Below, in pieces: positions 24,049 to 31,196 of a stretch of 64,000 bases of DNA (position 1 is its first letter; every line of letters starts with the position of its first letter). The translations under genes were made by a program, and so were the position numbers. The notes beneath the pieces are model-generated. The model was not told the origin of the DNA, searched no databases, and saw only the letters and a program-made list of their open reading frames with translations. Source of the stretch: Flavipsychrobacter sp. (GTDB taxonomy: Bacteria; Bacteroidota; Bacteroidia; Chitinophagales; Chitinophagaceae); NCBI GenBank assembly GCA_021155965.1, contig JAJNBJ010000008.1, positions 1 to 64,000 on the forward strand, given 5' to 3'.

Positions 24049-25290
24049 ATGTGGCAATCTGTTAAAGCGCTCTTACTCAAGCCCGGCTTTTTGCTGGCAG
24101 TTTTTGCTATCAGCGCCATATTTATTTCCATACAGCTTATATCTCTTGGCACACATCCGTTTGTGATGCCGCCGCTCAGCCATATACCTTTTGATATAAT
24201 GAACCAGCCCGAATACCTTAGTCAATTCCTGGGCAAGAACTTTACTGAATACAACAACTACATCATCTTCAAGCGCTCATGGTTTCATCTCATCAGCGGA
24301 TCCAACCTCTATGCTGTCTATCCCGATGAGCAATGGGATTTTTTTAAATACAGTCCAACCTTTGCTTTATTCATGGGTTCGCTGGCCTACCTGAATGATT
24401 ACATCGGCCTCTCTGTCTGGAATGTGCTTAATGGTGTTACATTATTTCTTGCCATGCGCATGCTGCCTTTTAATACCAAAGTACAGTGCCTGCTCATGTG
24501 GTTCATAATCAACGACCTGCTTACTTCCTATTCCAATGCGCAAAGCAATGGGCTGATGTGTGCGCTTATTATAGCAGCATATGGCAGCATGGAACGGGGT
24601 AAACCCCAATGGGCTACTTTATGGCTGGTTATCTCTGTTTTTATTAAGGTGTACGGTATCATCGGGTTTTGCCTGTTCCTCTTTTACCCCCGTAAGCTCA
24701 GGTTTATAAGCTATGCCGCCTTATGGACTATTGTCTTTGCTGCGTTACCACTCATAGTTACGCCGCCACAAACCCTGCTATGGCAATACCAAAACTGGCT
24801 GGCCCTCATGAAGGCCGATGCAGCTGCCACCATTGGCCTCTCTGTTACAGGCTGGCTGCACACATGGTTTGACCTTAGTTCCGGCTATACTTATGTTACC
24901 ATCACAGGTATGGTATTGTTCTTAGTCCCTTTCAGCCGTTTCCGTATGTACAGCAATGCCACATTCAAGTTGCTCATCCTTGCCTCCATGCTCATTTGGG
25001 TCATCATCTTCAACCACAAAGCCGAATCCCCCACCTATGTGATCGCTGTTGCAGGGGTTGGCACCTGGTATTTTGCCATGCCCCGGGCACAGTGGCGCAC
25101 GGCACTCCTCTTCACGGTACTCATATTCACCTCCCTTTCCAATACCGACCTTTTCCCACCCTATATAAAACAGCACTTTTTTACACCATATACCATTAAG
25201 GCAGTGCCATGCATCATTGCATGGTGCGTCATTTTTACGGAATTGATGCTGCTTAAACCCTCCCAAAGCACTTTGGAAACCTCCAAATAG
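24049..25290 (+). CDS. GT87/DUF2029-like polytopic membrane glycosyltransferase
   Basis: An intact 413-residue paralogue of the broken gene upstream. About ten hydrophobic helices are visible. The first periplasmic loop carries the family-like acidic and aromatic block YPDEQWDFFKYSPTFALFMG. Conserved acidic residues in this loop are expected to bind a polyprenyl-phosphate sugar donor (known for GT-C enzymes, inferred here). The ATG at 24049 (MWQSVKALLLKPG) is preferred to the in-frame TTG at 24028. It starts 47 bp after the first copy. The acceptor is unknown. Confidence 0.75.
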   Translation: MWQSVKALLLKPGFLLAVFAISAIFISIQLISLGTHPFVMPPLSHIPFDIMNQPEYLSQFLGKNFTEYNNYIIFKRSWFHLISGSNLYAVYPDEQWDFFKYSPTFALFMGSLAYLNDYIGLSVWNVLNGVTLFLAMRMLPFNTKVQCLLMWFIINDLLTSYSNAQSNGLMCALIIAAYGSMERGKPQWATLWLVISVFIKVYGIIGFCLFLFYPRKLRFISYAALWTIVFAALPLIVTPPQTLLWQYQNWLALMKADAAATIGLSVTGWLHTWFDLSSGYTYVTITGMVLFLVPFSRFRMYSNATFKLLILASMLIWVIIFNHKAESPTYVIAVAGVGTWYFAMPRAQWRTALLFTVLIFTSLSNTDLFPPYIKQHFFTPYTIKAVPCIIAWCVIFTELMLLKPSQSTLETSK

Positions 25291-25387
25291 CCTTTTACAT
25301 CAAAAAAATGGCCCCTTATATACCCTTTTGGGAAAAAATTACCGATATTAGCTGCCGGTTTAGAGCAAATACTTTTAATTAGCCAAT

Positions 25388-25546
25388 ATGAATAAGATAT
25401 TACGCATTGTAGCGCTTTTATTGATACTCGTTAATCTCAGCAGTTGCTTCCAGGGCAAATGGCAAAAGTATCGCAAGAACACCCACTACATCAAAAAAGG
25501 GAAGAAATACCAAAAATACCACTCCCGCCGCAACGGAGATTGGTAA
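25388..25546 (+). CDS. Small basic lipoprotein, 52 residues
   Basis: A complete short frame from ATG 25388 to TAA 25544-25546. The first 20 residues (MNKILRIVALLLILVNLSSC) form a classic lipoprotein signal with lipobox LSSC. The mature 32 residues are strongly basic (HYIKKGKKYQKYHSRRNGDW). A clean lipobox makes chance unlikely. It would sit in the membrane with a positively charged tail, perhaps contacting LPS or nucleic acid (speculative). Confidence 0.6.
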   Translation: MNKILRIVALLLILVNLSSCFQGKWQKYRKNTHYIKKGKKYQKYHSRRNGDW

Positions 25547-25652
25547 GATCCACACTTTACGAGGTTCAGTTATTGTTTTATTTTTTTCAATTATAGATTA
25601 TTTTATTTATTTCTATGCGTTTATACGTATAGCTAAAGTAAATATTAATAGT

Positions 25653-25660
25653 TATATTTG
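25653..25660 (+). promoter_or_regulatory. -7 promoter element
   Basis: TATATTTG, an exact TAnnTTTG match, 27 bp before the ATG at 25688. No clear -33 element. Confidence 0.45.
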
Positions 25661-25687
25661 TTATACACACACTTATTCAAAACACAA

Positions 25688-25969
25688 ATGGCCGAAAGAT
25701 CAGACCTCGATTTTTTAGACTATTACCAAACCTATTGTGAGCATACGATCTGGTTCAGGAAGATCGTTTTGCGCGACAATACAAAAAACTACATTACTGT
25801 AAAAGATATTGCCGGCGAGTTTATTGCCGAGCGCAACCGTATACTGCTATACATTCCCAGAGAAAGAAGATTCAAACTCAGGCGCAACCTTAATAAGATA
25901 GCTACCAGCTACTATACACGCATTTCCCATTGGTCCAAGACACAGAAGATAACCATTGATATGGTATAG
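25688..25969 (+). CDS. Hypothetical small basic protein
   Basis: About 93 residues from ATG 25688 (MAERSDLDFLDYYQTYCEHT). The upstream in-frame start at 25658 lies within the promoter element. The C-terminal half is rich in Arg and Lys (YIPRERRFKLRRNLNKIATS), and the middle reads like a two-helix plus strand fold. A nucleic-acid-binding role is possible from the charge alone. I do not recognise the family. Confidence 0.55.
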   Translation: MAERSDLDFLDYYQTYCEHTIWFRKIVLRDNTKNYITVKDIAGEFIAERNRILLYIPRERRFKLRRNLNKIATSYYTRISHWSKTQKITIDMV

Positions 25970-25980
25970 CTTTCTGAAAA

Positions 25981-26010
25981 TACCGTTATTTAACGGTACT
26001 AAATACCGTT
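25981..26010. promoter_or_regulatory. Perfect palindrome plus extra half-site
   Basis: TACCGTTA-TT-TAACGGTA is an 18-bp perfect palindrome (25981-25998), followed by a third half-site TACCGTT at 26004-26010. It sits 56 bp before the gene at 26066 and just after the previous stop. It could be an operator or a short hairpin. It differs from the CGGTAC repeat family. Confidence 0.45.
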
Positions 26011-26065
26011 GTTTATTTTCGTGCTGTACGAATGCTTGTCTGTAAATTGCGGTAAAATAGATCGT

Positions 26066-26332
26066 ATGTCGTTTGTAATAGCCAGTGCCGATTTTTCATG
26101 CTACAGGTCAGAAGACAGAACTAACATTTATTCCAAGCTACAGGAGAACTGGATCAACCTTTCTGCCGATGCCGATAACAGCCATACCATATGGCTCAGC
26201 TCGGTTGCTGAAGACGTACAGGAAACGGAAGCAGTGGAGCTAACCAAAAAGAAATTCTACTCATGCTGCAAGCCCAATTACCGCCCCAATGTTGTTTTCA
26301 AATGGGGACAGCCAACAGGTGCAGCCTGTTAA
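26066..26332 (+). CDS. Hypothetical small protein
   Basis: About 88 residues from ATG 26066 (MSFVIASADFSCYRSEDRTN). The longer upstream frame overlaps the palindrome and is not preferred. The sequence resembles small stress- or DNA-damage-type hypotheticals with SADADNSHTIWLSSVAED in the middle, and ends in two cysteine clusters (YSCCKPNY, AAC). No known domain recognised. A strong terminator follows. Confidence 0.5.
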   Translation: MSFVIASADFSCYRSEDRTNIYSKLQENWINLSADADNSHTIWLSSVAEDVQETEAVELTKKKFYSCCKPNYRPNVVFKWGQPTGAAC

Positions 26333-26384
26333 CTAATAATTGTGTGTGTAACGGATGCACTCGCCTTTCACCATGCATCCAAAC

Positions 26385-26415
26385 AAAAGGGCCCACATTG
26401 TGGGCCCTTTTTATA
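26385..26415. terminator. Bidirectional terminator between a hypothetical gene and ahcY
   Basis: A perfect 11-bp stem AAAAGGGCCCA / TGGGCCCTTTT with a CATTG loop, flanked by A and T runs. It serves the plus-strand gene ending at 26332 and minus-strand ahcY. Confidence 0.85.
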
Positions 26416-26430
26416 TACTATAACTTTCGA

Positions 26431-27750
26431 CTAGTACCTGTAATGATCTGTCTTGTACGGGCCTTCCTTTGGAAGACCAAGGTATTCCGCCTGTGTGTCT
26501 GTCAGTTCTTCAAGCTGAGCGCCAACCTTTGTAAGGTGCAGGCGCGCTACTTTCTCATCAAGGTGCTTAGGTAATACATACACCTTGTTCTCGTAGCGGT
26601 CGTGGTGGTTCCACAACTCTATCTGCGCCAAAGTCTGGTTGCTGAACGAGTTACTCATCACGAAACTTGGGTGGCCTGTAGCACAGCCCAGGTTCACCAG
26701 GCGGCCTTCTGCCAGTACGATCACTTCTTTGCCATCTATGTTATACAGATCAACCTGTGGCTTGATGGTGTCTTTTGTGTTGCCATAGTTCTTGTTGAGC
26801 CATGCCATATCTATCTCGATATCGAAGTGGCCAATGTTACAAACAATAGCTTTATCCTTCATCAGGCGGAAGTGCTTTTCCGTGATCAGGTCGCGGCAAC
26901 CTGAAGCGGTAACGATGATATCTGCTTCTTTCACAGCATCAACCATACGCTTCACTTCAAAACCGTCCATAGCAGCCTGCAATGCGCAGATCGGGTCTAT
27001 TTCTGTAACCATAACACGTGCACCGGCACCACGCAGCGACAATGCGCTACCCTTGCCCACATCGCCATAACCACCTACTACTGCTACTTTACCTGCCATC
27101 ATAACATCTGTAGCGCGGCGGATAGCATCTACCAGGCTTTCCTGGCAACCATATTTGTTATCAAATTTCGACTTAGTAACCGAGTCATTTACATTGATCG
27201 CAGGCATTGGCAATGTGCCTTTAGCCATACGCTCGTACAGGCGGTGAACACCCGTAGTTGTTTCTTCGCTCAGGCCTTTGATATGCTGCACCAGTTCTGT
27301 GTAGTTATCCAGTACAATATTAGTAAGGTCACCACCATCGTCCAGTATCATATTCAACGGACGGTCTTCGCTGCCGAAGAATAAGGTCTGCTCTATGCAC
27401 CAGTCAGCTTCAGCTTGCGTCTGTCCTTTCCATGCAAAAACGCCTATGCCTGCAGCGGCTATAGCAGCAGCAGCATGGTCTTGCGTAGAGAAGATATTGC
27501 ACGAGCTCCAGCGAACTTCAGCGCCCAGTTCCACCAGTGTTTCTATCAGCACAGCTGTCTGGATGGTCATATGCAGGCAACCTGCTATACGAGCGCCCTT
27601 AAGAGGCTTTTTAGCGCCATATTCAGCGCGGATAGCCATAAGGCCCGGCATTTCGGCCTCAGCCAGTCTTATTTCTTTACGGCCCCACTCTGCAAGGCTG
27701 ATATCCTTCACCTGGTAAGGCAATTTGAAGTCGATTTTTGAACGAGTCAT
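26431..27750 (-). CDS. ahcY: Adenosylhomocysteinase
   Basis: Hydrolyses S-adenosylhomocysteine to adenosine and homocysteine in the methyl cycle. The substrate domain has [13 protein letters not shown] and [11 protein letters not shown] with the conserved Lys/Asp. The NAD-binding Rossmann motif is [11 protein letters not shown] (about residue 220). The C-terminus ends in YKTDHYRY, the conserved tail reaching into the partner subunit. ATG codons at 27759 and 27750 are both possible: I prefer 27750 ([16 protein letters not shown]). A TACCTTTG -7 element lies 35 bp upstream. I do not see an SAH riboswitch in the short leader. Confidence 0.97.
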   Translation of the reverse strand: MTRSKIDFKLPYQVKDISLAEWGRKEIRLAEAEMPGLMAIRAEYGAKKPLKGARIAGCLHMTIQTAVLIETLVELGAEVRWSSCNIFSTQDHAAAAIAAAGIGVFAWKGQTQAEADWCIEQTLFFGSEDRPLNMILDDGGDLTNIVLDNYTELVQHIKGLSEETTTGVHRLYERMAKGTLPMPAINVNDSVTKSKFDNKYGCQESLVDAIRRATDVMMAGKVAVVGGYGDVGKGSALSLRGAGARVMVTEIDPICALQAAMDGFEVKRMVDAVKEADIIVTASGCRDLITEKHFRLMKDKAIVCNIGHFDIEIDMAWLNKNYGNTKDTIKPQVDLYNIDGKEVIVLAEGRLVNLGCATGHPSFVMSNSFSNQTLAQIELWNHHDRYENKVYVLPKHLDEKVARLHLTKVGAQLEELTDTQAEYLGLPKEGPYKTDHYRY

Positions 27751-27784
27751 TATGCTCATAGACGATTTTTTATTAAAATGTTCG

Positions 27785-27792
27785 CAAAGGTA
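27785..27792 (-). promoter_or_regulatory. ahcY -7 promoter element
   Basis: The minus strand reads TACCTTTG, matching TAnnTTTG. A TTTG lies 15 bp further upstream (27808-27811), closer than the ideal 19-20 bp. Confidence 0.5.
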
Positions 27793-27907
27793 TGAAATTA
27801 ATTAATGCAAAAAGTTAAAAACGCCCGATTCAGCCCATTATTGTGGGACATTTAGGTTAAAAATTCTTAATTGGAAAAGGTAGAACGCAGGATGATTAAT
27901 TTTAGGT

Positions 27908-28369
27908 ATGCTCCACTACCGAAAAGCCATACTTACCGACATCACATCATTGGTATCCCTCCGCATAGAATTCCTGAAAGAGGTGATGCATACAGATACT
28001 CCCGCTAACGATATAAGTGCTGGCCTCGAACAATACTTTACAGCACACCTGCAACAAGGCGATTATATAAACTGGCTGGCACTTGATGGCGATACGATCA
28101 TCGGCACAGGGGGTATTTGTTTCTACAGCATACCGCCAAACTTCTTTAATCCCTCCGGCGACCGCGCCTATATACTCAATGTATATACCCTGCCTGCATA
28201 CCGCCGCCGTGGCATATCTAAAGAAATATTTTCCAGGCTCATGAGCGAGGCCGAACAACGAAACGTACGCCAGGTATCGCTTCATGCAACACCGGATGGC
28301 GCCGCACTGTATGAGCAGTTTGGTTTTAAACCAAAGGGCAACGAGATGGTTTGGGGAAAACATATCTAG
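27908..28369 (+). CDS. GNAT-family N-acetyltransferase
   Basis: A 153-residue acetyl-CoA-dependent acyltransferase. The N-terminal strand-helix reads YRKAILTDITSLVSLRIEFL. The acetyl-CoA-binding motif A is LNVYTLPAYRRRGISKEIF, with the R-x-x-G-I pyrophosphate loop (about residues 92-110). Motif B follows at LHATPDGAALYEQFGFKPKG. The 'YRRRGI ... LHATPDGAALYEQFGF' pattern resembles puromycin or small-molecule acetyltransferases of this phylum. The substrate is unknown. Divergent from ahcY. Confidence 0.88.
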   Translation: MLHYRKAILTDITSLVSLRIEFLKEVMHTDTPANDISAGLEQYFTAHLQQGDYINWLALDGDTIIGTGGICFYSIPPNFFNPSGDRAYILNVYTLPAYRRRGISKEIFSRLMSEAEQRNVRQVSLHATPDGAALYEQFGFKPKGNEMVWGKHI

Positions 28370-28460
28370 TTATCCTACTTCTTATAGGCAAGAAAGGTCA
28401 TGACCACGCGAGGTCTTCCCGGTGATTTTCAAAAAATATTTTGGCATTTCAAAAATCAAT

Positions 28461-28480
28461 CGTAATATTGCAATTAAACA
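28461..28480 (+). promoter_or_regulatory. Candidate ArsR operator upstream of arsR
   Basis: Contains the palindrome ATTGCAAT (28467-28474) within TAATATTGCAATTAAACA, 14 bp before the arsR ATG. The same block recurs upstream of arsM. Confidence 0.5.
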
Positions 28481-28487
28481 ATGAAAC

Positions 28488-28817
28488 ATGGGCGCTACTA
28501 AAACAGATCTGTTCACAAAAAAGCAAAATGAACTGGCAAATATGGCAAAGGCAATTGCCCACCCTGCCCGCATTGCAATTTTGCAGCAACTGATCAAAAC
28601 AAGTGCCTGCATATGCGGGGGGCTTGTTGAGGAATTGGGATTGGCACAACCAACAATCTCCCAGCACTTAAAAGAGCTAAAAAATGCGGGTATCATCCAG
28701 GGCACAGTGGAAGGCACCAGTGTTTGCTATTGTATAAACCCAAAGGTGTGGAAACAGTACCAGCAGTTTTTTAATGAGTTTTTTATAGAGATGAAAAATA
28801 ATGACGAATGCTGCTGA
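28488..28817 (+). CDS. arsR: ArsR-family arsenic-responsive repressor
   Basis: A 109-residue winged-helix dimer that represses the operon until it binds As(III). The HTH reads LAQPTISQHLKELKNAGII, preceded by ACICGGLVEELGL. The C-x-C in this position and the C-terminal pair (ECC) are candidate thiolate ligands. The N-terminal helix has MAKAIAHPARIAILQQL, a typical ArsR start. It is followed by arsM after 92 bp, which contain a second copy of the operator candidate. Confidence 0.9.
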   Translation: MGATKTDLFTKKQNELANMAKAIAHPARIAILQQLIKTSACICGGLVEELGLAQPTISQHLKELKNAGIIQGTVEGTSVCYCINPKVWKQYQQFFNEFFIEMKNNDECC

Positions 28818-28839
28818 TATTTTTTTGCATTGAATGAAC

Positions 28840-28857
28840 GCTATATTGCAATAAACA
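28840..28857 (+). promoter_or_regulatory. Candidate ArsR operator upstream of arsM
   Basis: TATATTGCAATAAACAG contains the palindrome ATTGCAAT (28845-28852), matching 28461-28480. It lies in the arsR-arsM gap, so arsM may have its own ArsR-controlled promoter. Confidence 0.45.
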
Positions 28858-28909
28858 GATAAATAAAAATTAAAAACTAATTTTAAACAACAATTAAAAA
28901 CCAATCAAA

Positions 28910-29749
28910 ATGAGTACCGAACAAGAATTAAAAGACATCGTAAGACAAAAATATGGTGAGATCGCTTTGCAAGACAAAGCAACAAATGCCAGCTCCTGCT
29001 GTGGCTCGGGATGTTGCAGCACAGAAGTATACAACATCATGAGCGATGATTACAGCAAGATGGAAGGGTATAACCCTGATGCCGACCTGGGGCTTGGCTG
29101 CGGGCTGCCAACAGAGTTTGCACAGATCAAGCCGGGGGATGTTGTAATAGACCTGGGAAGCGGTGCAGGCAACGATTGTTTTATAGCCCGTTCACAAACC
29201 GGCGAAACAGGAAAAGTTATTGGCATCGATTTCACAGAACCAATGATCGCAAAAGCCAGGGCAAATGCAGAAAAACTGGGCTATAACAATGTTGAGTTCC
29301 GGCTTGGCGATATTGAAAAGATGCCGGTAACTGCCAAAACTGCCGATGTTATCGTAAGCAACTGTGTGCTCAATCTCGTTCCCAATAAAAAGAACGTCAT
29401 CAGCGAGATGTACAGGGTTTTAAAGTCAAACGGGCATTTCAGTATCTCGGATATAGTACTAGTTGGTGAATTGCCGGATAACCTCAAAAAAGCTGCTGAA
29501 ATGTATGCCGGCTGTGTTAGCGGGGCTATTCAGAAAAACGAGTATCTTGACCTCATTAAGCAGGCAGGTTTTGAAGCCATAACCGTACAAAAGGAAAAGC
29601 AGATCACTATTCCCGACGATATTTTGAGTGCTTATTTAAGCCCTGCGGAAATAGCTGCTTTCAAAGAAAGCGGGACCGGCATCTTCAGCATAACTGTATT
29701 TGCACGCAAACCCAATTGCTGTGATACAGGTTCAGCCTGCTGTAACTGA
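28910..29749 (+). CDS. arsM: Arsenite S-adenosylmethionine methyltransferase
   Basis: Methylates As(III) to mono-, di- and trimethyl arsenicals, using SAM and thiols. The SAM-binding motif I is VIDLGSGAGNDCFIA (about residue 83). The conserved cysteines expected for ArsM are visible: LGLGCGLPT, VSNCVLNLV and MYAGCVSGA. Extra cysteine clusters at the N-terminus (SSCCGSGCCS) and C-terminus (NCCDTGSACC) may help bind or deliver arsenic. The 279-residue length is usual. It lies between arsR and the aquaporin gene, 6 bp before the latter, and makes methyl arsenicals that can leave as gas or through a channel. Confidence 0.95.
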   Translation: MSTEQELKDIVRQKYGEIALQDKATNASSCCGSGCCSTEVYNIMSDDYSKMEGYNPDADLGLGCGLPTEFAQIKPGDVVIDLGSGAGNDCFIARSQTGETGKVIGIDFTEPMIAKARANAEKLGYNNVEFRLGDIEKMPVTAKTADVIVSNCVLNLVPNKKNVISEMYRVLKSNGHFSISDIVLVGELPDNLKKAAEMYAGCVSGAIQKNEYLDLIKQAGFEAITVQKEKQITIPDDILSAYLSPAEIAAFKESGTGIFSITVFARKPNCCDTGSACCN

Positions 29750-29755
29750 TAGCGT

Positions 29756-30427
29756 ATGAGAAACTATATAGCAGAACTGATCGGCACATTTGCACTTGTC
29801 TTTTGCGGCACCGGTGCAATCATCATCGATCAGCAATCAAACGGGGCTGTAACGCATGTAGGTATAGCCATAACATTTGGGCTTATCGTGATGAGCATGA
29901 TCTACAGCCTGGGAAATATTTCAGGGGCACACCTAAACCCTGCGGTCAGCATTGCTTTTGCTGCCGCAGGGCGGTTCCCTGTAAAGCAGCTCCCTGGCTA
30001 TATCATCAGCCAGCTTGCGGGTGCCTTGCTGGCAAGCCTTACTTTAAAATTCCTTTTTCCTGCCAATGATTTCTTGGGGGCTACCATGCCCTCAGGCGCC
30101 GAAATACAATCTGCGGTACTGGAATTATTGCTGACTTTTTTCCTGATGCTGGTGATTATTAACGTAGCAACAGGCAGCAAGGAGCAGGGAATGTTTGCAG
30201 GTCTTGCAATAGGTGGTGTAGTAGCATTGGAAGCCATGTTTGCAGGACCCATTTGCGGCGCATCCATGAACCCAGCCCGTTCTATTGCCCCAGCCATAAT
30301 GTCCGGACATACAGAGCATCTGTGGGTGTATATCATTGCTACCATTGCCGGTGCGGTCCTGGCAGTTCCCACATGGAAATATCTTGCTAACGTTAAAAAT
30401 GTTACAAATGAAGATCGCACTTTTTAG
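29756..30427 (+). CDS. MIP-family aquaporin, probable arsenic channel
   Basis: A 223-residue six-helix channel of the aquaporin/aquaglyceroporin family. Both NPA loops are present: GAHLNPAVS (about residue 62) and GASMNPARS (about 172). In ars operons such channels (AqpS-type) let As(III) or methyl arsenicals flow out down their gradient. Here no ArsB or Acr3 pump is present, so this channel is the only visible exit. It starts 6 bp after arsM, and its stop overlaps the next gene by 20 bp, pointing to translational coupling. Substrate preference cannot be read from the sequence. Confidence 0.88.
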   Translation: MRNYIAELIGTFALVFCGTGAIIIDQQSNGAVTHVGIAITFGLIVMSMIYSLGNISGAHLNPAVSIAFAAAGRFPVKQLPGYIISQLAGALLASLTLKFLFPANDFLGATMPSGAEIQSAVLELLLTFFLMLVIINVATGSKEQGMFAGLAIGGVVALEAMFAGPICGASMNPARSIAPAIMSGHTEHLWVYIIATIAGAVLAVPTWKYLANVKNVTNEDRTF

Positions 30428-31181
30428 CGACATACATGCTAACCTGCCGGCACTGGAAGCATGCCTTGCAGATATCGAAAGGAATAACCCCGATGCGGTT
30501 TATTGCCTGGGCGACCTGGTTGGCTACAACATATGGCCGAACGAGGTCATAAACATGATCAGGAAGCGGGGCATTCCCACTATTGCAGGAAATTATGATT
30601 TCGGCATAGGCAGGCATAGTGATGAATGTGGCTGTGCATACAAGACCGATGAAGAAAAAGAAATGGGAAAGGTATCTATCTCCTACACCAACGAAATTGT
30701 TACGGAAGAAGAAAGGAACTACTTACGCACGCTACCTGCACACATAAGAGTAGAGTTTCAGCTTAACGACGATAAGCTCAATTTGCTTTTGGTACATGGC
30801 AGCCCAAGAAAAATAAATGAATATCTTTTTGAGGACAGGGACGAAAAAAGCTTACACCGCATAATGGAACAGGCGGATGCGGATATTATGTGCTTCGGGC
30901 ATACACATAAACCATATCACCGCATACTTCCATCAGAACTTGACGGCAAAACCCATTTCAGGCACGCCATAAATATTGGTTCCGTCGGCAAGCCAAAAGA
31001 TGGAAACCCAAAAGGATGTTACGTACTGCTCACCATAAAAGAGGATGGCAGCGTTGTCGACACAAAATCAATACAGGTGGAATTTATGCGGTTTGAGTAC
31101 GATGTAGAAAAGGCTGCGCAGGCCGTTGAGCACAGCTCATTGCCAGGTAAATATGCTGATATGCTTCGCAAAGCTTATTGA
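30408..31181 (+). CDS. Calcineurin-like metallophosphoesterase in the ars operon
   Basis: A cytosolic phosphoesterase of about 257 residues related to the YfcE/MJ0936 group. The start ATG 30408 (MKIALFSDIHANLPALEACL) lies inside the aquaporin gene, 20 bp before its stop. Metal ligands are in order: SDIHAN, LGDLVGYN, AGNYDFG (GNxD in place of the usual GNH), VHGSPRKINEY and FGHTHKPY. A short cysteine pair, DECGCAY, follows the third motif and is unusual. The tight overlap puts it in the arsenic operon. Its substrate (a phospho-metabolite, or an arsenate analogue) is unknown. Confidence 0.85.
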   Translation: MKIALFSDIHANLPALEACLADIERNNPDAVYCLGDLVGYNIWPNEVINMIRKRGIPTIAGNYDFGIGRHSDECGCAYKTDEEKEMGKVSISYTNEIVTEEERNYLRTLPAHIRVEFQLNDDKLNLLLVHGSPRKINEYLFEDRDEKSLHRIMEQADADIMCFGHTHKPYHRILPSELDGKTHFRHAINIGSVGKPKDGNPKGCYVLLTIKEDGSVVDTKSIQVEFMRFEYDVEKAAQAVEHSSLPGKYADMLRKAY

Positions 31182-31196
31182 CAAACTAAAAAGGGA

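Noticed and set aside
27751-27907. Possible SAH riboswitch upstream of ahcY
   Set aside because: The leader between the -7 element and the ATG is too short, and no conserved stem pattern is visible.
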